Counted from the stretch's first letter, positions 17,168 through 26,661 are shown. The stretch is 64,000 nucleotides of DNA from Bacteroidales bacterium UBA4070 (GCA_002383485.1 DFYY01000029.1:70369-134368); one strand, 5' to 3'. Notes: generated from the letters alone by a model not told the origin. Numbers and translations: made by a program.

Positions 17168-18910
17168 TCAGTATATCCTGCGGTCAAGCACGTGCCTGAC
17201 GATTATATTATAGTTCTTGTACTCCGACTTCATCAACTTCACCAATGCCTGGACACCCACCTCGCCCATATTCTCTATTGCTTTCACTGCTTCAATCTGC
17301 AGTTGAACGTCATCCTCCTTGTCAAGCACGAGTTTCAGGAAACCGAGCATGGAGGTATCCGGCATCTTGCCCATGGATTTGACAACCTCAAGGCAGTTGT
17401 TGTACTCCTGGAATTTGTACATTCTCTTCATTGTTTCCAGGGTGCTTCTCATATCCATGTCTCCCGCCACCTCTACAGCCAGTTTGCTGACGCGCAGGTC
17501 ACGGTGAAGCATCACCTTTTTCATCTCGGGTTCAGCCTCTTTCTGTTTGAACTCCCGTATCATCCTGAGGGCAAACATCACCACTGTAGGATTCTCCGAG
17601 CTGAGCCATCTCTTGAAATCAGGCACGGGAAGCTCATGCTGGATGATCAGGTCATGCAGTGTTATCTGTTCCCACAGTGAAAAAGGCCTTCTGAGGTGTG
17701 ACAGGAATTCAAAATGGTCATTGTCACTGAGACGTACCAGGGCTATCTGGGCCTCCATCCGCAGAATCTCATTCCTGGAGTTGAGAGAATTAATCATCTC
17801 CTCGTTTCCTTCCCTGATGCCCATGAAAGCCAGTTCGCGAAAACCCTTGATCTTTTTGTGCCAGCGTCTGCTTCGCGCCCTGGCGAGGGAATCAGTTACA
17901 AGTTCAAGATCGTTATACAGCCTGGTCAGTTTCTCTCTCGAATCACCCTTCAGGTTTACGCTCACGTCAATCATCTGATCAATGAGCACCTGTCTGCGGA
18001 AGTCATCCGAGGCAATCTTTCTGAAGGCATCGGATCCGGAGTTGCCAAAGAGATAATCAATTATAAGTCCCTGATACTGCTCCAGAAGGTATTGTCTGAG
18101 TTTTGCCTCCTTCTCCATTCTTCTCCTGTTAAGAAGGATCACGAGGAGGAGTACGAACATCGAGGCGAAGGAGGCAATGATTGTAATTATCAGTGCATTT
18201 ACCAGGGCCACGGACTTCCCGAAATAGTTGTACCGGTTAAGCCATTGGCTGTCGCCTTTAAGGACGAAGATGTTTTTGAATTTTTGCCATTTTGTCGGCT
18301 GAGCCACAGACGGTTCGAAGGCTGTTGATTCCAATAATGCAGGTGAATCCTGCATCCCGTCTGCCGGAATTATCTGTGCCGCTGGCACAGACTCAGCTTC
18401 AGGTGTAACAGATGATTCAGACACTGAGCCCGTCTCATCTGTCTCAGCAACTGTATCCTGAGCACTGACAGGCTCTTTTGCATGCAGGTTAACCGCTTCC
18501 TCTGCAGCCCTGGCATATTTTGCTTTTCCGGGAGACTCCCCAGAAAAAGCTACCGGGATATAGATGCTTGGTGCCTGGCCTCTCAGTGAACTGTTGATGA
18601 ATACCTTGAACATTCCACCCTCTTCAACCAGGTCGAGATCCAGTCCTGTCATCTTCTCAATCCTGTTACCCAGGGCTTCGGCATTTGCGCGGCGATTGAA
18701 TGCACCCATCTGGATGGCGTACTGTCCGCCGGCCAGCGAAATCAGTCCCTCGGCAGTCAGCTCGGAAGGAAAAGTCGAGACCACAGGCAGATTCTTTGAG
18801 ACTGACTCAGGCGGAACCGAGTCCGGCACATAATCTCCGGGCAAACTGCGAACCGGCAACAGGGCGCCTTCAAAGGCAAGAGTCAGCAGTATGGTCATCA
18901 GAAACCTCAT
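17168..18910 (-). CDS. SPOR - transmembrane - HEAT-repeat adaptor protein
   Basis: A 580-residue protein of unusual layout. It has an N-terminal signal or anchor (residues 1-23), a SPOR-like domain (about 58-120, with YAIQMGAFNRRANAEALG), a low-complexity Ala/Glu/Ser/Pro stretch (125-205), one strong membrane helix (about 233-260), and a cytoplasmic half of HEAT-like helical repeats (about 300-575, including NPTVVMFALRMIREF and VQLQIEAVKAIENMGEVGV). It would span the inner membrane with SPOR outside and HEAT inside. That suits a link between cell-wall position and a cytoplasmic partner, here probably the adjacent GT2. Its stop is 5 bases from the GT2 start and its own start overlaps the YaiO-like gene by 4 bases. 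No named family was recognised for the full protein. Confidence 0.75.
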   Translation of the reverse strand: MRFLMTILLTLAFEGALLPVRSLPGDYVPDSVPPESVSKNLPVVSTFPSELTAEGLISLAGGQYAIQMGAFNRRANAEALGNRIEKMTGLDLDLVEEGGMFKVFINSSLRGQAPSIYIPVAFSGESPGKAKYARAAEEAVNLHAKEPVSAQDTVAETDETGSVSESSVTPEAESVPAAQIIPADGMQDSPALLESTAFEPSVAQPTKWQKFKNIFVLKGDSQWLNRYNYFGKSVALVNALIITIIASFASMFVLLLVILLNRRRMEKEAKLRQYLLEQYQGLIIDYLFGNSGSDAFRKIASDDFRRQVLIDQMIDVSVNLKGDSREKLTRLYNDLELVTDSLARARSRRWHKKIKGFRELAFMGIREGNEEMINSLNSRNEILRMEAQIALVRLSDNDHFEFLSHLRRPFSLWEQITLHDLIIQHELPVPDFKRWLSSENPTVVMFALRMIREFKQKEAEPEMKKVMLHRDLRVSKLAVEVAGDMDMRSTLETMKRMYKFQEYNNCLEVVKSMGKMPDTSMLGFLKLVLDKEDDVQLQIEAVKAIENMGEVGVQALVKLMKSEYKNYNIIVRHVLDRRIY

Positions 18911-19998
18911 TTTACTTTACCAATACCCATTATTAAACCAATATTGCCTTCAAACCTGTTCCGGTACGCTATGCCGTATAACTTCTCGTATGACCAGCCT
19001 GCACCTATCCTGTAGGACCATCGGGGGCTGATCTGGTCAAACCAGGCAAGCCTGATGCTGGATGCTTTCTGGCGCTCAAGGTCTGTGATAATGTCATAAG
19101 GTTCATCAGGGGCCGTTCCGGTGCCAACAGTCACCTGCAGGTAATCCGTTGTACCGAAATATCTCCTGGCGGTAAGGAAGAACGATGTGGTGACCCCGAT
19201 ATCCTTGAAGTGGAAGTATCCCCTGGCGGCGAACCAGTAGTTGCCCATGTATTTCTCAACCGAGGCAGTGCCCAGAAAAATGTCATGATCAAAGTAATAA
19301 TAATTGATACCTGCAGAGATTGCCAATCCAGCAGGAAGAGACTGCCACAGTTCAAGTGCTGCCCTGTGTTTCGGGAACCATCGGCCTGGACTGTAGGCAT
19401 AGGCTACATATGCATAATTGTTCTTCGAGAGTTCGGGCCATGCTTCTGCAGCAAACTGAAGGTCACTGTCAGAAATATCATCCGGAGGACCTGTGCCTAT
19501 GTGTCCGTAGTTTACCGCAGCTACCGCAGTACCCCATGAGAAACGGTGGCCGGTGCCAAGGCTGAAGACCTGCCAGAAGCGATCATAGGGCTCACTGTAT
19601 GTGTCGAACAGGTATCCGGCTCTGATATCTGTAGGCAGGGTGACCTGCTGTGAACGGTCACGTGACCATCTCCTGATGTCAGTCAGGGCTTCGGCAGCGT
19701 CACTGTTGCCGGGGTCGGTCATAAGCAGGGTATCGATGACTGCTGAGGCTTCATCATACCGGCCCTGCCAGGCAATTATCCGTCCAAGAAGTATCCGACC
19801 ATCACCGTATTCCGGGAACTCACTCACAAGCAGGCGGGCAGCCGGCTCAGCCTCGGCATATTTGCCTTCAAACGCCAAAGACCTTATTCTTGAATACTCC
19901 TCTTCCGGAGCGGTAATCGTCTGACCACTAAGCAACCCGGTGGCCATGATCATTATGATCAGTGCAGAAACTAATGGTATATATTTTTCGTGACTCAT
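18907..19998 (-). CDS. TPR plus YaiO-like outer-membrane beta-barrel protein
   Basis: A 363-residue exported protein. The signal peptide (about 6-26) is followed by two or three TPR-like helical repeats (about 33-115: EGKYAEAEPAARLLVSEFPE and GRYDEASAVIDTLLMTDPGN). A C-terminal barrel (about 122-363) is rich in alternating aromatic strands, such as YVAYAYSPGRWFPKHR and AGWSYEKLYGIAYRNRF. This is the YaiO layout, related in plan to the TPR-porin PgaA that exports poly-N-acetylglucosamine. With the GT2 partner, it is the likely outer-membrane exit for the polymer. It overlaps the SPOR/HEAT gene by 4 bases and starts 3 bases after the response regulator. Confidence 0.82.
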   Translation of the reverse strand: MSHEKYIPLVSALIIMIMATGLLSGQTITAPEEEYSRIRSLAFEGKYAEAEPAARLLVSEFPEYGDGRILLGRIIAWQGRYDEASAVIDTLLMTDPGNSDAAEALTDIRRWSRDRSQQVTLPTDIRAGYLFDTYSEPYDRFWQVFSLGTGHRFSWGTAVAAVNYGHIGTGPPDDISDSDLQFAAEAWPELSKNNYAYVAYAYSPGRWFPKHRAALELWQSLPAGLAISAGINYYYFDHDIFLGTASVEKYMGNYWFAARGYFHFKDIGVTTSFFLTARRYFGTTDYLQVTVGTGTAPDEPYDIITDLERQKASSIRLAWFDQISPRWSYRIGAGWSYEKLYGIAYRNRFEGNIGLIMGIGKVK

Positions 19999-20001
19999 CT
20001 T

Positions 20002-20364
20002 TCAAACAACTGCTACTGCTGCCCTTATCTTTCTCAGGAGATCATCCGGATCAAACGGTTTGGTTATATATCCGCTTACCTTCATCTCTCCGGCCTGACG
20101 CTGCATCTGCGGATCACTGAAGGCTGAGACAATCAGGACAGGTGTCTGCTTCTTCAGTTCGGTGCGAAGGAATCTTATTACTTCCAGGCCGCTGTGATAG
20201 GGCATGTGAATGTCCACGATAGCAAGATCAAAGTCAGTATTCTGCAACGCTTCAATGGCCCTGTTGCCGTCACTTACTGTTACAGGATCGTATCCCTCAC
20301 GTTCCAGAACGACTGACATTGTTCTTAAAGCCATTTGGTTATCTTCACAGATAAGTATCTTCAT
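20002..20364 (-). CDS. Single-domain response regulator
   Basis: A 120-residue receiver domain with no output domain. The acidic pocket is in ILICEDN, the phosphoacceptor is Asp51 in VDIHMPYHSG, and the switch Thr/Ser is in LIVSAF. The conserved lysine is in YITKPFDPDD. The frame extends to 20436, but receiver homology begins exactly at the ATG 20364 (MKILICEDN), so that start is chosen. It heads the operon with the YaiO-like, SPOR/HEAT and GT2 genes, with 3 bases to the next start. It therefore probably controls polysaccharide output by protein contact, perhaps with the HEAT domain. No cognate kinase is adjacent. Confidence 0.9.
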   Translation of the reverse strand: MKILICEDNQMALRTMSVVLEREGYDPVTVSDGNRAIEALQNTDFDLAIVDIHMPYHSGLEVIRFLRTELKKQTPVLIVSAFSDPQMQRQAGEMKVSGYITKPFDPDDLLRKIRAAVAVV

Positions 20365-20535
20365 TTCTTTGATTCCGATCTTTTTCGCTCTTTTTAATAA
20401 CGCATCTGCCTGACCTTTATTAGCCAAAAACGACAAAAATGGTTCTTTTGGTTCGTTTCCTCAAAAAAAGCGGCTTATTATTTGACTACTGTTGATAAAT
20501 CGTAGATGACCCGCCTTCATGCCGGGATAAAGTAT

Positions 20536-23220
20536 TTACAGCTCCTTCAGGCGGATATTCCTGAATTTAACGACAGAGCCATGCCCCAGGAATCCGATGT
20601 GTCCCTTGCTGTTCTTGAGTCCCGGATGTTCCTTGCCGTCGATGGTACCGTTGGTGATTGCACCGGCAATGTCACCGTCAACAATGACGGTTCCGTTCAG
20701 TGTGACTTTTACCTTCGTTCCCTGCAGGGTCACCTCCTGGTAGTTCCATTCTCCGACAGGCCTGAGAAAGCCTCTCCGTGCCGGTATTACGCCATAGACT
20801 GACCCGTGGTACTGGTAAGGCTCAAGGTTCGCATAAATTGATGCTGTATTGTCAAGTATCTGAAGTTCCATTCCAACATAGGCGGCATCACCTTCCGGGG
20901 GAGTCCTGACACCCAGGCCGTTGTTGGCACCGGGGGTAAGCTGAAATTCAAAGCGGAAGACGAAATCCGCATACTCCTTTTCAGTGTAGAGGTTCCCGCC
21001 GCTGTCATTGCCTGGATTGATCACAATCATTCCGTTCTCAACTGCATAAGAGATCTTGTTGCCTATCCAACCGTCCAAATTCCTTCCGTTGAAAAGCGAA
21101 AGAAACCCTGCCTCCTTCTCCCTGTCGGCAAGACCTTTACCGTCGAACAATGACTCGAATTCATCTTCATCCGGCAAATTCATCGCTTCAATGGCTTCCA
21201 GTGCCGCTTCGCGCACCTCTTCAGACGGATCCGAGAGGTAAGGAGTGATAAAGAATCCTGCCTGTTTTATTCCAAGCGAGGCGGTATAGGCTACCATTGC
21301 GGCTCTTACCCGGGGGTCGGCGGCATATGGAGCTATATCCTTTATCATCTGCAGCTTACGCTCCGGTGTAATGCGGGCTGCCTCAGTCATTCGCATGTAA
21401 GCGTCAAATGCCGGCATGCCGAAAGTCTTGTTCCCCGACCTGGTAATTTCCAGCAGTGTTTTTGCTGCCGAGTGGTCCTTCCAGTGAGAGAGAGCGTCAA
21501 AACATGCATCGCGGATTATTGCATCCCCGTTTTCAAACTCATAGGCAATCAGTTTCAGTGCTTCTTCTCCGCCTGTAGCTGCCAGAAGGGGTATCAGCTT
21601 CAGTTTGTCGCCACCCTTTTTGATGGCCTCAAGAATAAGGTCAGAGCGCTGTTCGGGATCATCATGCTTCATGGCTGCCGTCAGCAGGGCGCGTTGCAGT
21701 TCGGTTATCTCAGCCCTGTCGGTGGTTTCGGCAAGCAGTGTGAGGATCTGAGGCTGGTCATTATATGATGCGAGGCTACCAAGTGAGTTCAGTGCAGTTG
21801 CCCTTACACCCGGGTCTTCAGAGCCGGCATATGGATAAACAGTGTTAAACCATTTGTTGTCGCCAGACCATGCCAGCAGCCTGATCAGGGTCACGGTTGC
21901 CTGGCCGGCAGACTGAGGCAGTGTCCCGGAAACACGGATCATGCCCGCACTGTCAAGTATGGTTGTGAGAGCGTTAGCTGCTGCACGGTGCCCCTCTTCG
22001 TTGTCATGTTTCACAATCCATGCAAGCAGGGGATCAACGGCTTTTCTGTTCTGCAGGCGTGCCAGGGCTGCCACGGCTGCAGCTGCCACCTCCTGTGAAG
22101 GATCTTCCATAGCCTTCAGGATCAGTGGGACTGCCAGATTATCACCACGTTCGCCAAGCATGAATATTATCTCAGGTTTGGCTTCAGGGGAGACCCTGGC
22201 GTATCTTTTGATCCACTTTTTTGTTGTTTCACTTCCGGGGATTGCCGATGCAAGGCGGAGAGCGCCACCTCTGATGGCCACGTCAGGATCATCAGCTGCC
22301 TCGAGGAGCATGCCCAGGGCATCCCTCCCCTTCACCTCGGTGATGACACTCATGGCAGCCAGTCGCTGGCTGGCAGCTTCAGGAGCCTGGCTGGCAGCGA
22401 TAACCTGTGAGGTGATACGCTCCATTTTCTTTACGTCGCCGGCAAACCCAACCTTCCTGGCATAGATGAGCAGTGCCGTTACGGCTCCGGTCTTATCCCG
22501 GCGCCAGGAAGCGGAGGCGGCTGCCTGGGTAAGTATATCCCCGGCAGAGGGTGCGCCTGTTGAGGCCATTGCATAGAGAGCAGCTGATTTTTCCGCCGTA
22601 CTTCCCATTTCGTACCATGCCTGATAGGTATCGATTGCCGTTCCGGGATGTATCTCGGCCAGTGCAACCATCACCTGGGCGGCGCAGGGGCATGCTGAGG
22701 CTGTAAGAGCTGAGGCCAGCAGATCGGCGGCACCGGCAGTGCCAGTCGATTGGAGGGCAATGACAGCATCATCGCACATCTCGGGAGAGAGGACCCATGG
22801 CTCCAGGGCCTCAGCAGTCAAAGCCGAGCCCACCAGGTTGAGCTGCCTCATGAAGAATGACCTCACCTCTCTGTCTGTTGCCCGGTTCATAAAACCGATG
22901 CACTCTTTTTCCCATTGTCGTTTCCTGATATCATCGCGGTCAGCAGAAAGATGAGCAGTAAGAGACGAAACAGCATACCGTGCCCTCATGTCATCACCGG
23001 TGCCTGCCGGCACGATCTGTTCGCAGATCATCGCCCTGCCCTGCTCTCCGAGAGCATACATATCCTCCATGAGACGGGAGGCAAGCTCCATGTTGTCAGC
23101 CGGCATCCGCGCAAGCAGGTCAGCCACCCTTGTGCCGGTTGTCCTTACATCCTGAGCGCCCGCTACTGCACTGATCAGCAGCAGGGCTGCCAGTGCAGAT
23201 AATGTCCTGATTTTGTTCAT
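20536..23220 (-). CDS. Secreted HEAT-repeat protein with C-terminal DUF1080 (3-keto-glycoside hydrolase-type) domain
   Basis: An 894-residue exported protein. A signal peptide (about 1-22, ending VAGAQ) precedes a long HEAT-repeat array (about 60-680; for example IRGGALRLASAIPG and SQEVAAAAVAALARLQNRKA). A C-terminal DUF1080 concanavalin-like sandwich (about 705-894, from GFLSLFNGRNLDGW to VVKFRNIRL) follows. DUF1080 proteins in Bacteroidota are reported to act on 3-keto-glycosides made by Gfo/Idh/MocA oxidoreductases, and such an oxidoreductase is the gene just upstream (20 bases). The open frame starts earlier, but the ATG at 23220 gives a proper signal peptide and avoids overlap with the oxidoreductase. 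Substrate unknown. Confidence 0.83.
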   Translation of the reverse strand: MNKIRTLSALAALLLISAVAGAQDVRTTGTRVADLLARMPADNMELASRLMEDMYALGEQGRAMICEQIVPAGTGDDMRARYAVSSLTAHLSADRDDIRKRQWEKECIGFMNRATDREVRSFFMRQLNLVGSALTAEALEPWVLSPEMCDDAVIALQSTGTAGAADLLASALTASACPCAAQVMVALAEIHPGTAIDTYQAWYEMGSTAEKSAALYAMASTGAPSAGDILTQAAASASWRRDKTGAVTALLIYARKVGFAGDVKKMERITSQVIAASQAPEAASQRLAAMSVITEVKGRDALGMLLEAADDPDVAIRGGALRLASAIPGSETTKKWIKRYARVSPEAKPEIIFMLGERGDNLAVPLILKAMEDPSQEVAAAAVAALARLQNRKAVDPLLAWIVKHDNEEGHRAAANALTTILDSAGMIRVSGTLPQSAGQATVTLIRLLAWSGDNKWFNTVYPYAGSEDPGVRATALNSLGSLASYNDQPQILTLLAETTDRAEITELQRALLTAAMKHDDPEQRSDLILEAIKKGGDKLKLIPLLAATGGEEALKLIAYEFENGDAIIRDACFDALSHWKDHSAAKTLLEITRSGNKTFGMPAFDAYMRMTEAARITPERKLQMIKDIAPYAADPRVRAAMVAYTASLGIKQAGFFITPYLSDPSEEVREAALEAIEAMNLPDEDEFESLFDGKGLADREKEAGFLSLFNGRNLDGWIGNKISYAVENGMIVINPGNDSGGNLYTEKEYADFVFRFEFQLTPGANNGLGVRTPPEGDAAYVGMELQILDNTASIYANLEPYQYHGSVYGVIPARRGFLRPVGEWNYQEVTLQGTKVKVTLNGTVIVDGDIAGAITNGTIDGKEHPGLKNSKGHIGFLGHGSVVKFRNIRLKEL

Positions 23221-23240
23221 GATATCTTTTTTCTTACGTA

Positions 23241-24509
23241 TTACATATGCCATTCACCTCTCATCGGCTGATCCACCAGCGCATTTGCCGCATCGTCATC
23301 AACGAAGAGCTGGCTGACAGGGTCATACTTCAGGTTCCTGCCCAGCCTGAGCGCCACCACACCCATATTCACTATTGTGCATGACCTGTGCCCGTTCTCC
23401 TCGTTGAGGGCGAATGGGCGGCGGGTCCTGACCGATTCGGTGAAACGGGTGATCTGTGGTTCCGGATCGGGCAGATCCCTGACCAGTTCGGCAAGGTTGG
23501 GTATGTCAGATACGAATCCCTTGTATATCTTTCCCTGGGGGCCTTCGATATAGGCTGCATTTTTGTCGCGGTTTTCACCGTCGAGGATAATCTGGCAGCC
23601 GTCTTCATATGTGTAGGTAATTCTTCGCCATGATCCTACGGCATCATGATGCTGCTGGGGTGCATCGATCTCCACTGATATGGGGCTGGTGTCATCCTTC
23701 CCCAGCAGGTACTGAACGGGGTCTATGTAGTGTTGCCCCATGTCACCCAGGCCACCGCCGTCATAGTCCCAGTATCCGCGGAAATTCTCATGTACCCTGA
23801 GCTGATTGTACGGTTTGAAGGGGGCAGGCCCAAGCCACATGTCATAGTCCAGGTCAGCAGGGACAGGCTCGGGCAGGAGATCGGTCCGGCCGCTCCAGTA
23901 AAACTTCCAGTCATAGCCTGTTATTCCACTGATTGTTACCTTCAGGGGCCAGCCGAGGATGCCGCTGCTGACAACCTTCTTCAGCGGCAAGACTGTTGTG
24001 CCGAGGCCATAGAACTGACCGGAGAACCGGAACCAGGTGTTGAGTCTGAACATCCGGCCGTTGGCCTTCACTGCTTCCACAAGTCTCTTCCCCTCTCCTA
24101 TTGTTCGTGTCATCGGTTTCTCGCACCAGATATCCTTGCCTGCCTCAGCGGCCATTTTTGCTATTATACCATGCCAGTGCGGCGGTGTGGCTATGTGAAC
24201 AATGTCGATATCCGGCCTGTTGATCAGCTCCCGGAAATCGCTGTACCCTGTCACGCCTTTGCCAGCCCTGTCAAGCGCCCTCTTCAGGTGACCCGAGTCA
24301 ACATCGCACACTGCAAGCAGCCGGGTGTTTTCATAGTTAAAATGGCCGAGACCCATGCCACCGACCCCCACAATTCCTTTGGTGAGCTGATCACTTGGTG
24401 CAATGTAACCGCTGCCGCCCATCACATGCCTGGGAATGATTGTCAGGCCGAGACCTGCTGCTGTGCTCCTGATTAAAAACCTGCGCCGGTTGACTTTTTC
24501 CTTTTCCAT
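23241..24509 (-). CDS. Tat-exported Gfo/Idh/MocA-family oxidoreductase
   Basis: A 422-residue NAD(P)-dependent sugar oxidoreductase. The N-terminus carries a twin-arginine signal (NRRRFLIRS followed by a hydrophobic stretch). The Rossmann region begins at KGIVGVGGMGLGHF, and the family EKP motif is in DIWCEKPMTRTIGEG. A DMGQHYID block supplies the usual active-site histidine. Export with a tightly bound cofactor through Tat is typical for such periplasmic oxidoreductases. Together with the DUF1080 protein it fits oxidation of a glycoside at C3 followed by bond cleavage. It is part of a minus-strand carbohydrate operon. Confidence 0.9.
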   Translation of the reverse strand: MEKEKVNRRRFLIRSTAAGLGLTIIPRHVMGGSGYIAPSDQLTKGIVGVGGMGLGHFNYENTRLLAVCDVDSGHLKRALDRAGKGVTGYSDFRELINRPDIDIVHIATPPHWHGIIAKMAAEAGKDIWCEKPMTRTIGEGKRLVEAVKANGRMFRLNTWFRFSGQFYGLGTTVLPLKKVVSSGILGWPLKVTISGITGYDWKFYWSGRTDLLPEPVPADLDYDMWLGPAPFKPYNQLRVHENFRGYWDYDGGGLGDMGQHYIDPVQYLLGKDDTSPISVEIDAPQQHHDAVGSWRRITYTYEDGCQIILDGENRDKNAAYIEGPQGKIYKGFVSDIPNLAELVRDLPDPEPQITRFTESVRTRRPFALNEENGHRSCTIVNMGVVALRLGRNLKYDPVSQLFVDDDAANALVDQPMRGEWHM

Positions 24510-24756
24510 GAGCTGTACTGTTTCAATGACCGGTAAATATAAATATTTGGCCAGAGTGAATCTGAAAAGCTAAATTCTAACTATGAACAAGTAACTAACC
24601 GTAAACGGGAGCACCGGTTGCAGGCATGGGCGGAGAGTTTATGTCATAACGGTAAAAATGTCTGCCTGCGTACCCAAACCGGAGCCCCACAGGAAAGCTG
24701 CAATCTGCAGGCATCAGTGAAGGTCTTCCGGCACCTGATATTTTTTTCTCAAGCCG
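24510..24756. other. Non-coding stretch, probably eroded sulfatase 3' end
   Basis: No convincing gene on either strand. It sits where the last half of a full-length sulfatase would be expected, but no recognisable sulfatase residues could be read in any minus-strand frame. Confidence 0.5.
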
Positions 24757-25413
24757 TCAAGTTTTTTCCGGCACAGGGAACTCCGCTCCGTCAAAGAGGT
24801 CGAGGTCATATGTATCCGGCATCCAGTTGCGGTGCGGGGCCTTATGGTGCAACAGCAGAAAGAAGGGCTTCGCGGGATCGCGATCCTGAAGCCACTCTAT
24901 CGCCTTGTCAATAATGATCGTCGTTGCGTACCCTGTTTGCCTGTAGGTACGTCCCGGTTCGATGAAGTCAGGGTTGTAGTAGCTACCCTGCCCTGGGAGG
25001 ATACTCCAGTAGTCGAATCCGGTCGGTTCGCTCTTCAGGTGCCATTTGCCAATGAGGGCTGTCTAATACCCGGCCTCCTGCAGGAACTTCGGGAAGGTAA
25101 CCTGCGAGATGTCAAACCTTGCCCTGTTGTCAATGTGACCATTTGCAGGGCTGTGCTTCCCTGTGAGGAGTGCTGCCCTGCCGGGTGCGCAGATTGAGTT
25201 GCAGACGAAGCTGTTGCGGAAGATTATCCCCTCGTCTGCAATATGGTCAATGTTGGGTGTTTTGTTGATCACGCTGCCATAGGCGCTGACAGCCCGGTAT
25301 GCATGATCATCGGTCATGATGTAGATGATGTTGGGTCTCAGGGGCTCCGGCCCGGAGCACGACCAGGCAAGAGTGAGCGCCAGCATAACAACAACTGTCT
25401 TGAGCTTCTTCAT
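24757..25413 (-). pseudogene. Arylsulfatase (lipoprotein) pseudogene: in-frame TAG and missing C-terminal half
   Basis: The frame opens with a lipoprotein signal (MKKLKTVVVMLALTLAWSC) and the S1-sulfatase start RPNIIYIMTDDHAYRAVSAY. The formylglycine motif is intact (CAPGRAALLTGK). Codon 117 is TAG (25063-25065), where relatives have a Gln- or Lys-like codon in the conserved GYxTALIGKWHL. Beyond it the same frame continues with clear sulfatase sequence (TALIGKWHL, then FFLLLHHKAPHRNW and LFDGAEFPVPEKT) to TGA at 24757-24759. The remaining half is absent. Two separate lesions mean the gene is inactive unless the first is an assembly error. It belongs between the FHS transporter and the Gfo/Idh/MocA gene, so the operon once handled a sulfated sugar. 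Confidence 0.88.
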
Positions 25414-25471
25414 GTTACAGGTTTCGGTTTACACTGCGGAGCCCGGCCGATGCACGTATCAGCCTGAGACT

Positions 25472-26641
25472 TCAGATTGTTACTATCTTCTTTCTGATAA
25501 TAATCCATGAAACAACCAGCAGATAAGCAGCACACAGCAGCAGGACACCCATGCCGGGCACCACTCCCATTGAATCGCTGACCAGGCCCATAAGGGGCGG
25601 GATAAGCGCTCCGCCGGAGATGGCCATCATCATCAGTCCCGAGATCTCATTGCTCCTTTCCGGGTACTTCTGTACCGTAAGCGAGAATACAAGCGGGAAG
25701 ATATTGGCCACACCGAGTCCGATAAGGAATACAAGTGTCCACGCAGCAGCCTTTGATGCAGGGATAACCATTATAAGAAATATTGTGATGATTGACAGTA
25801 TGGCGCTGTAAAGCAGTCCCCTGGTGGAGGAGAGTTTTGTCAGTATGAGAGCCCCGGCGAAGGTGCCCAGCATACGGCCGAAGAAATAGATGCTGCGGCC
25901 TGACTGTGCGGTGACCTCCTCAAACCCGAACCTTGTGGTCAGGAATTTGCCGGAGAAGTAGTTGAAGCCTACATCGATGCCCACAACCAGGAAGATGGAG
26001 AGAACCATCATCAGGATGTATGAGTTTCCCAGCAGGCTGAAGGCAGATGCCATTGATGCCTTGTTCCCGGTGGAGGCGGTCTCTTCTATTTTTACCATGC
26101 TCAGCCAAAGCACGCTCAGGAAGGAGATAACGCCGTAAACAAGGAACAGAATCTTCCAGTCATTGAACATGCTGGCAAAGAGTGCGGCGAGGGGTGCCGC
26201 CAGCATTGAGCCGATGGCCTTTATAAACTGTGAGAAGCTGAGGAAGCTCGAAACTCTGCGTCCGGGCACTACATCAACCAGCAGGGGATTGGCCGAGACC
26301 TGCACAATCGTGTTACCGATGCCGAGCAGCGCGAAACCTACAATGACAGTAATAAAATTATAGAACAGCAGCGGTACGAATAGTCCTATTCCCGTGATGA
26401 TCATGCCGGCATTGAGCATCCTCTTTTTGCCCACCCGGGCCTGCATGATACCCACAGGTACTGAGAGGATAAAGAACCAGATGAAGGCGGCGAACGGAAT
26501 AAGGCCAAGGATGAAGTCGCTCAGTCCCAGGTCTTCTGCCACGCGGTCTTTGCCTATTCCCACGAGGTCAACAAAGCTCATCACGAAGAAGGAGAGGAGC
26601 ACCGGCACCACCAGTCTCATCTCGATTTTTTTCTCATTCAT
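25472..26641 (-). CDS. FHS-family MFS sugar permease
   Basis: A 389-residue major facilitator with about twelve hydrophobic segments, resembling the fucose/glucose-galactose (FHS) group common in Bacteroidota carbohydrate operons. The loop between helices 2 and 3 (GIMQARVGKKR) and the sequence GIGNTIVQVSANPLL are typical. It probably imports a monosaccharide released outside the cytoplasm, by proton or sodium symport. It lies 20 bases after the ROK gene and upstream of the sulfatase remnant, so it is part of the same transcription unit. Confidence 0.87.
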   Translation of the reverse strand: MNEKKIEMRLVVPVLLSFFVMSFVDLVGIGKDRVAEDLGLSDFILGLIPFAAFIWFFILSVPVGIMQARVGKKRMLNAGMIITGIGLFVPLLFYNFITVIVGFALLGIGNTIVQVSANPLLVDVVPGRRVSSFLSFSQFIKAIGSMLAAPLAALFASMFNDWKILFLVYGVISFLSVLWLSMVKIEETASTGNKASMASAFSLLGNSYILMMVLSIFLVVGIDVGFNYFSGKFLTTRFGFEEVTAQSGRSIYFFGRMLGTFAGALILTKLSSTRGLLYSAILSIITIFLIMVIPASKAAAWTLVFLIGLGVANIFPLVFSLTVQKYPERSNEISGLMMMAISGGALIPPLMGLVSDSMGVVPGMGVLLLCAAYLLVVSWIIIRKKIVTI

Positions 26642-26661
26642 ATAGTCAGGGTTGTTCAGTC

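Noticed and set aside
24618..25197. Plus-strand open frames over the sulfatase region
   Set aside because: They run opposite to clear sulfatase sequence and show no domain.
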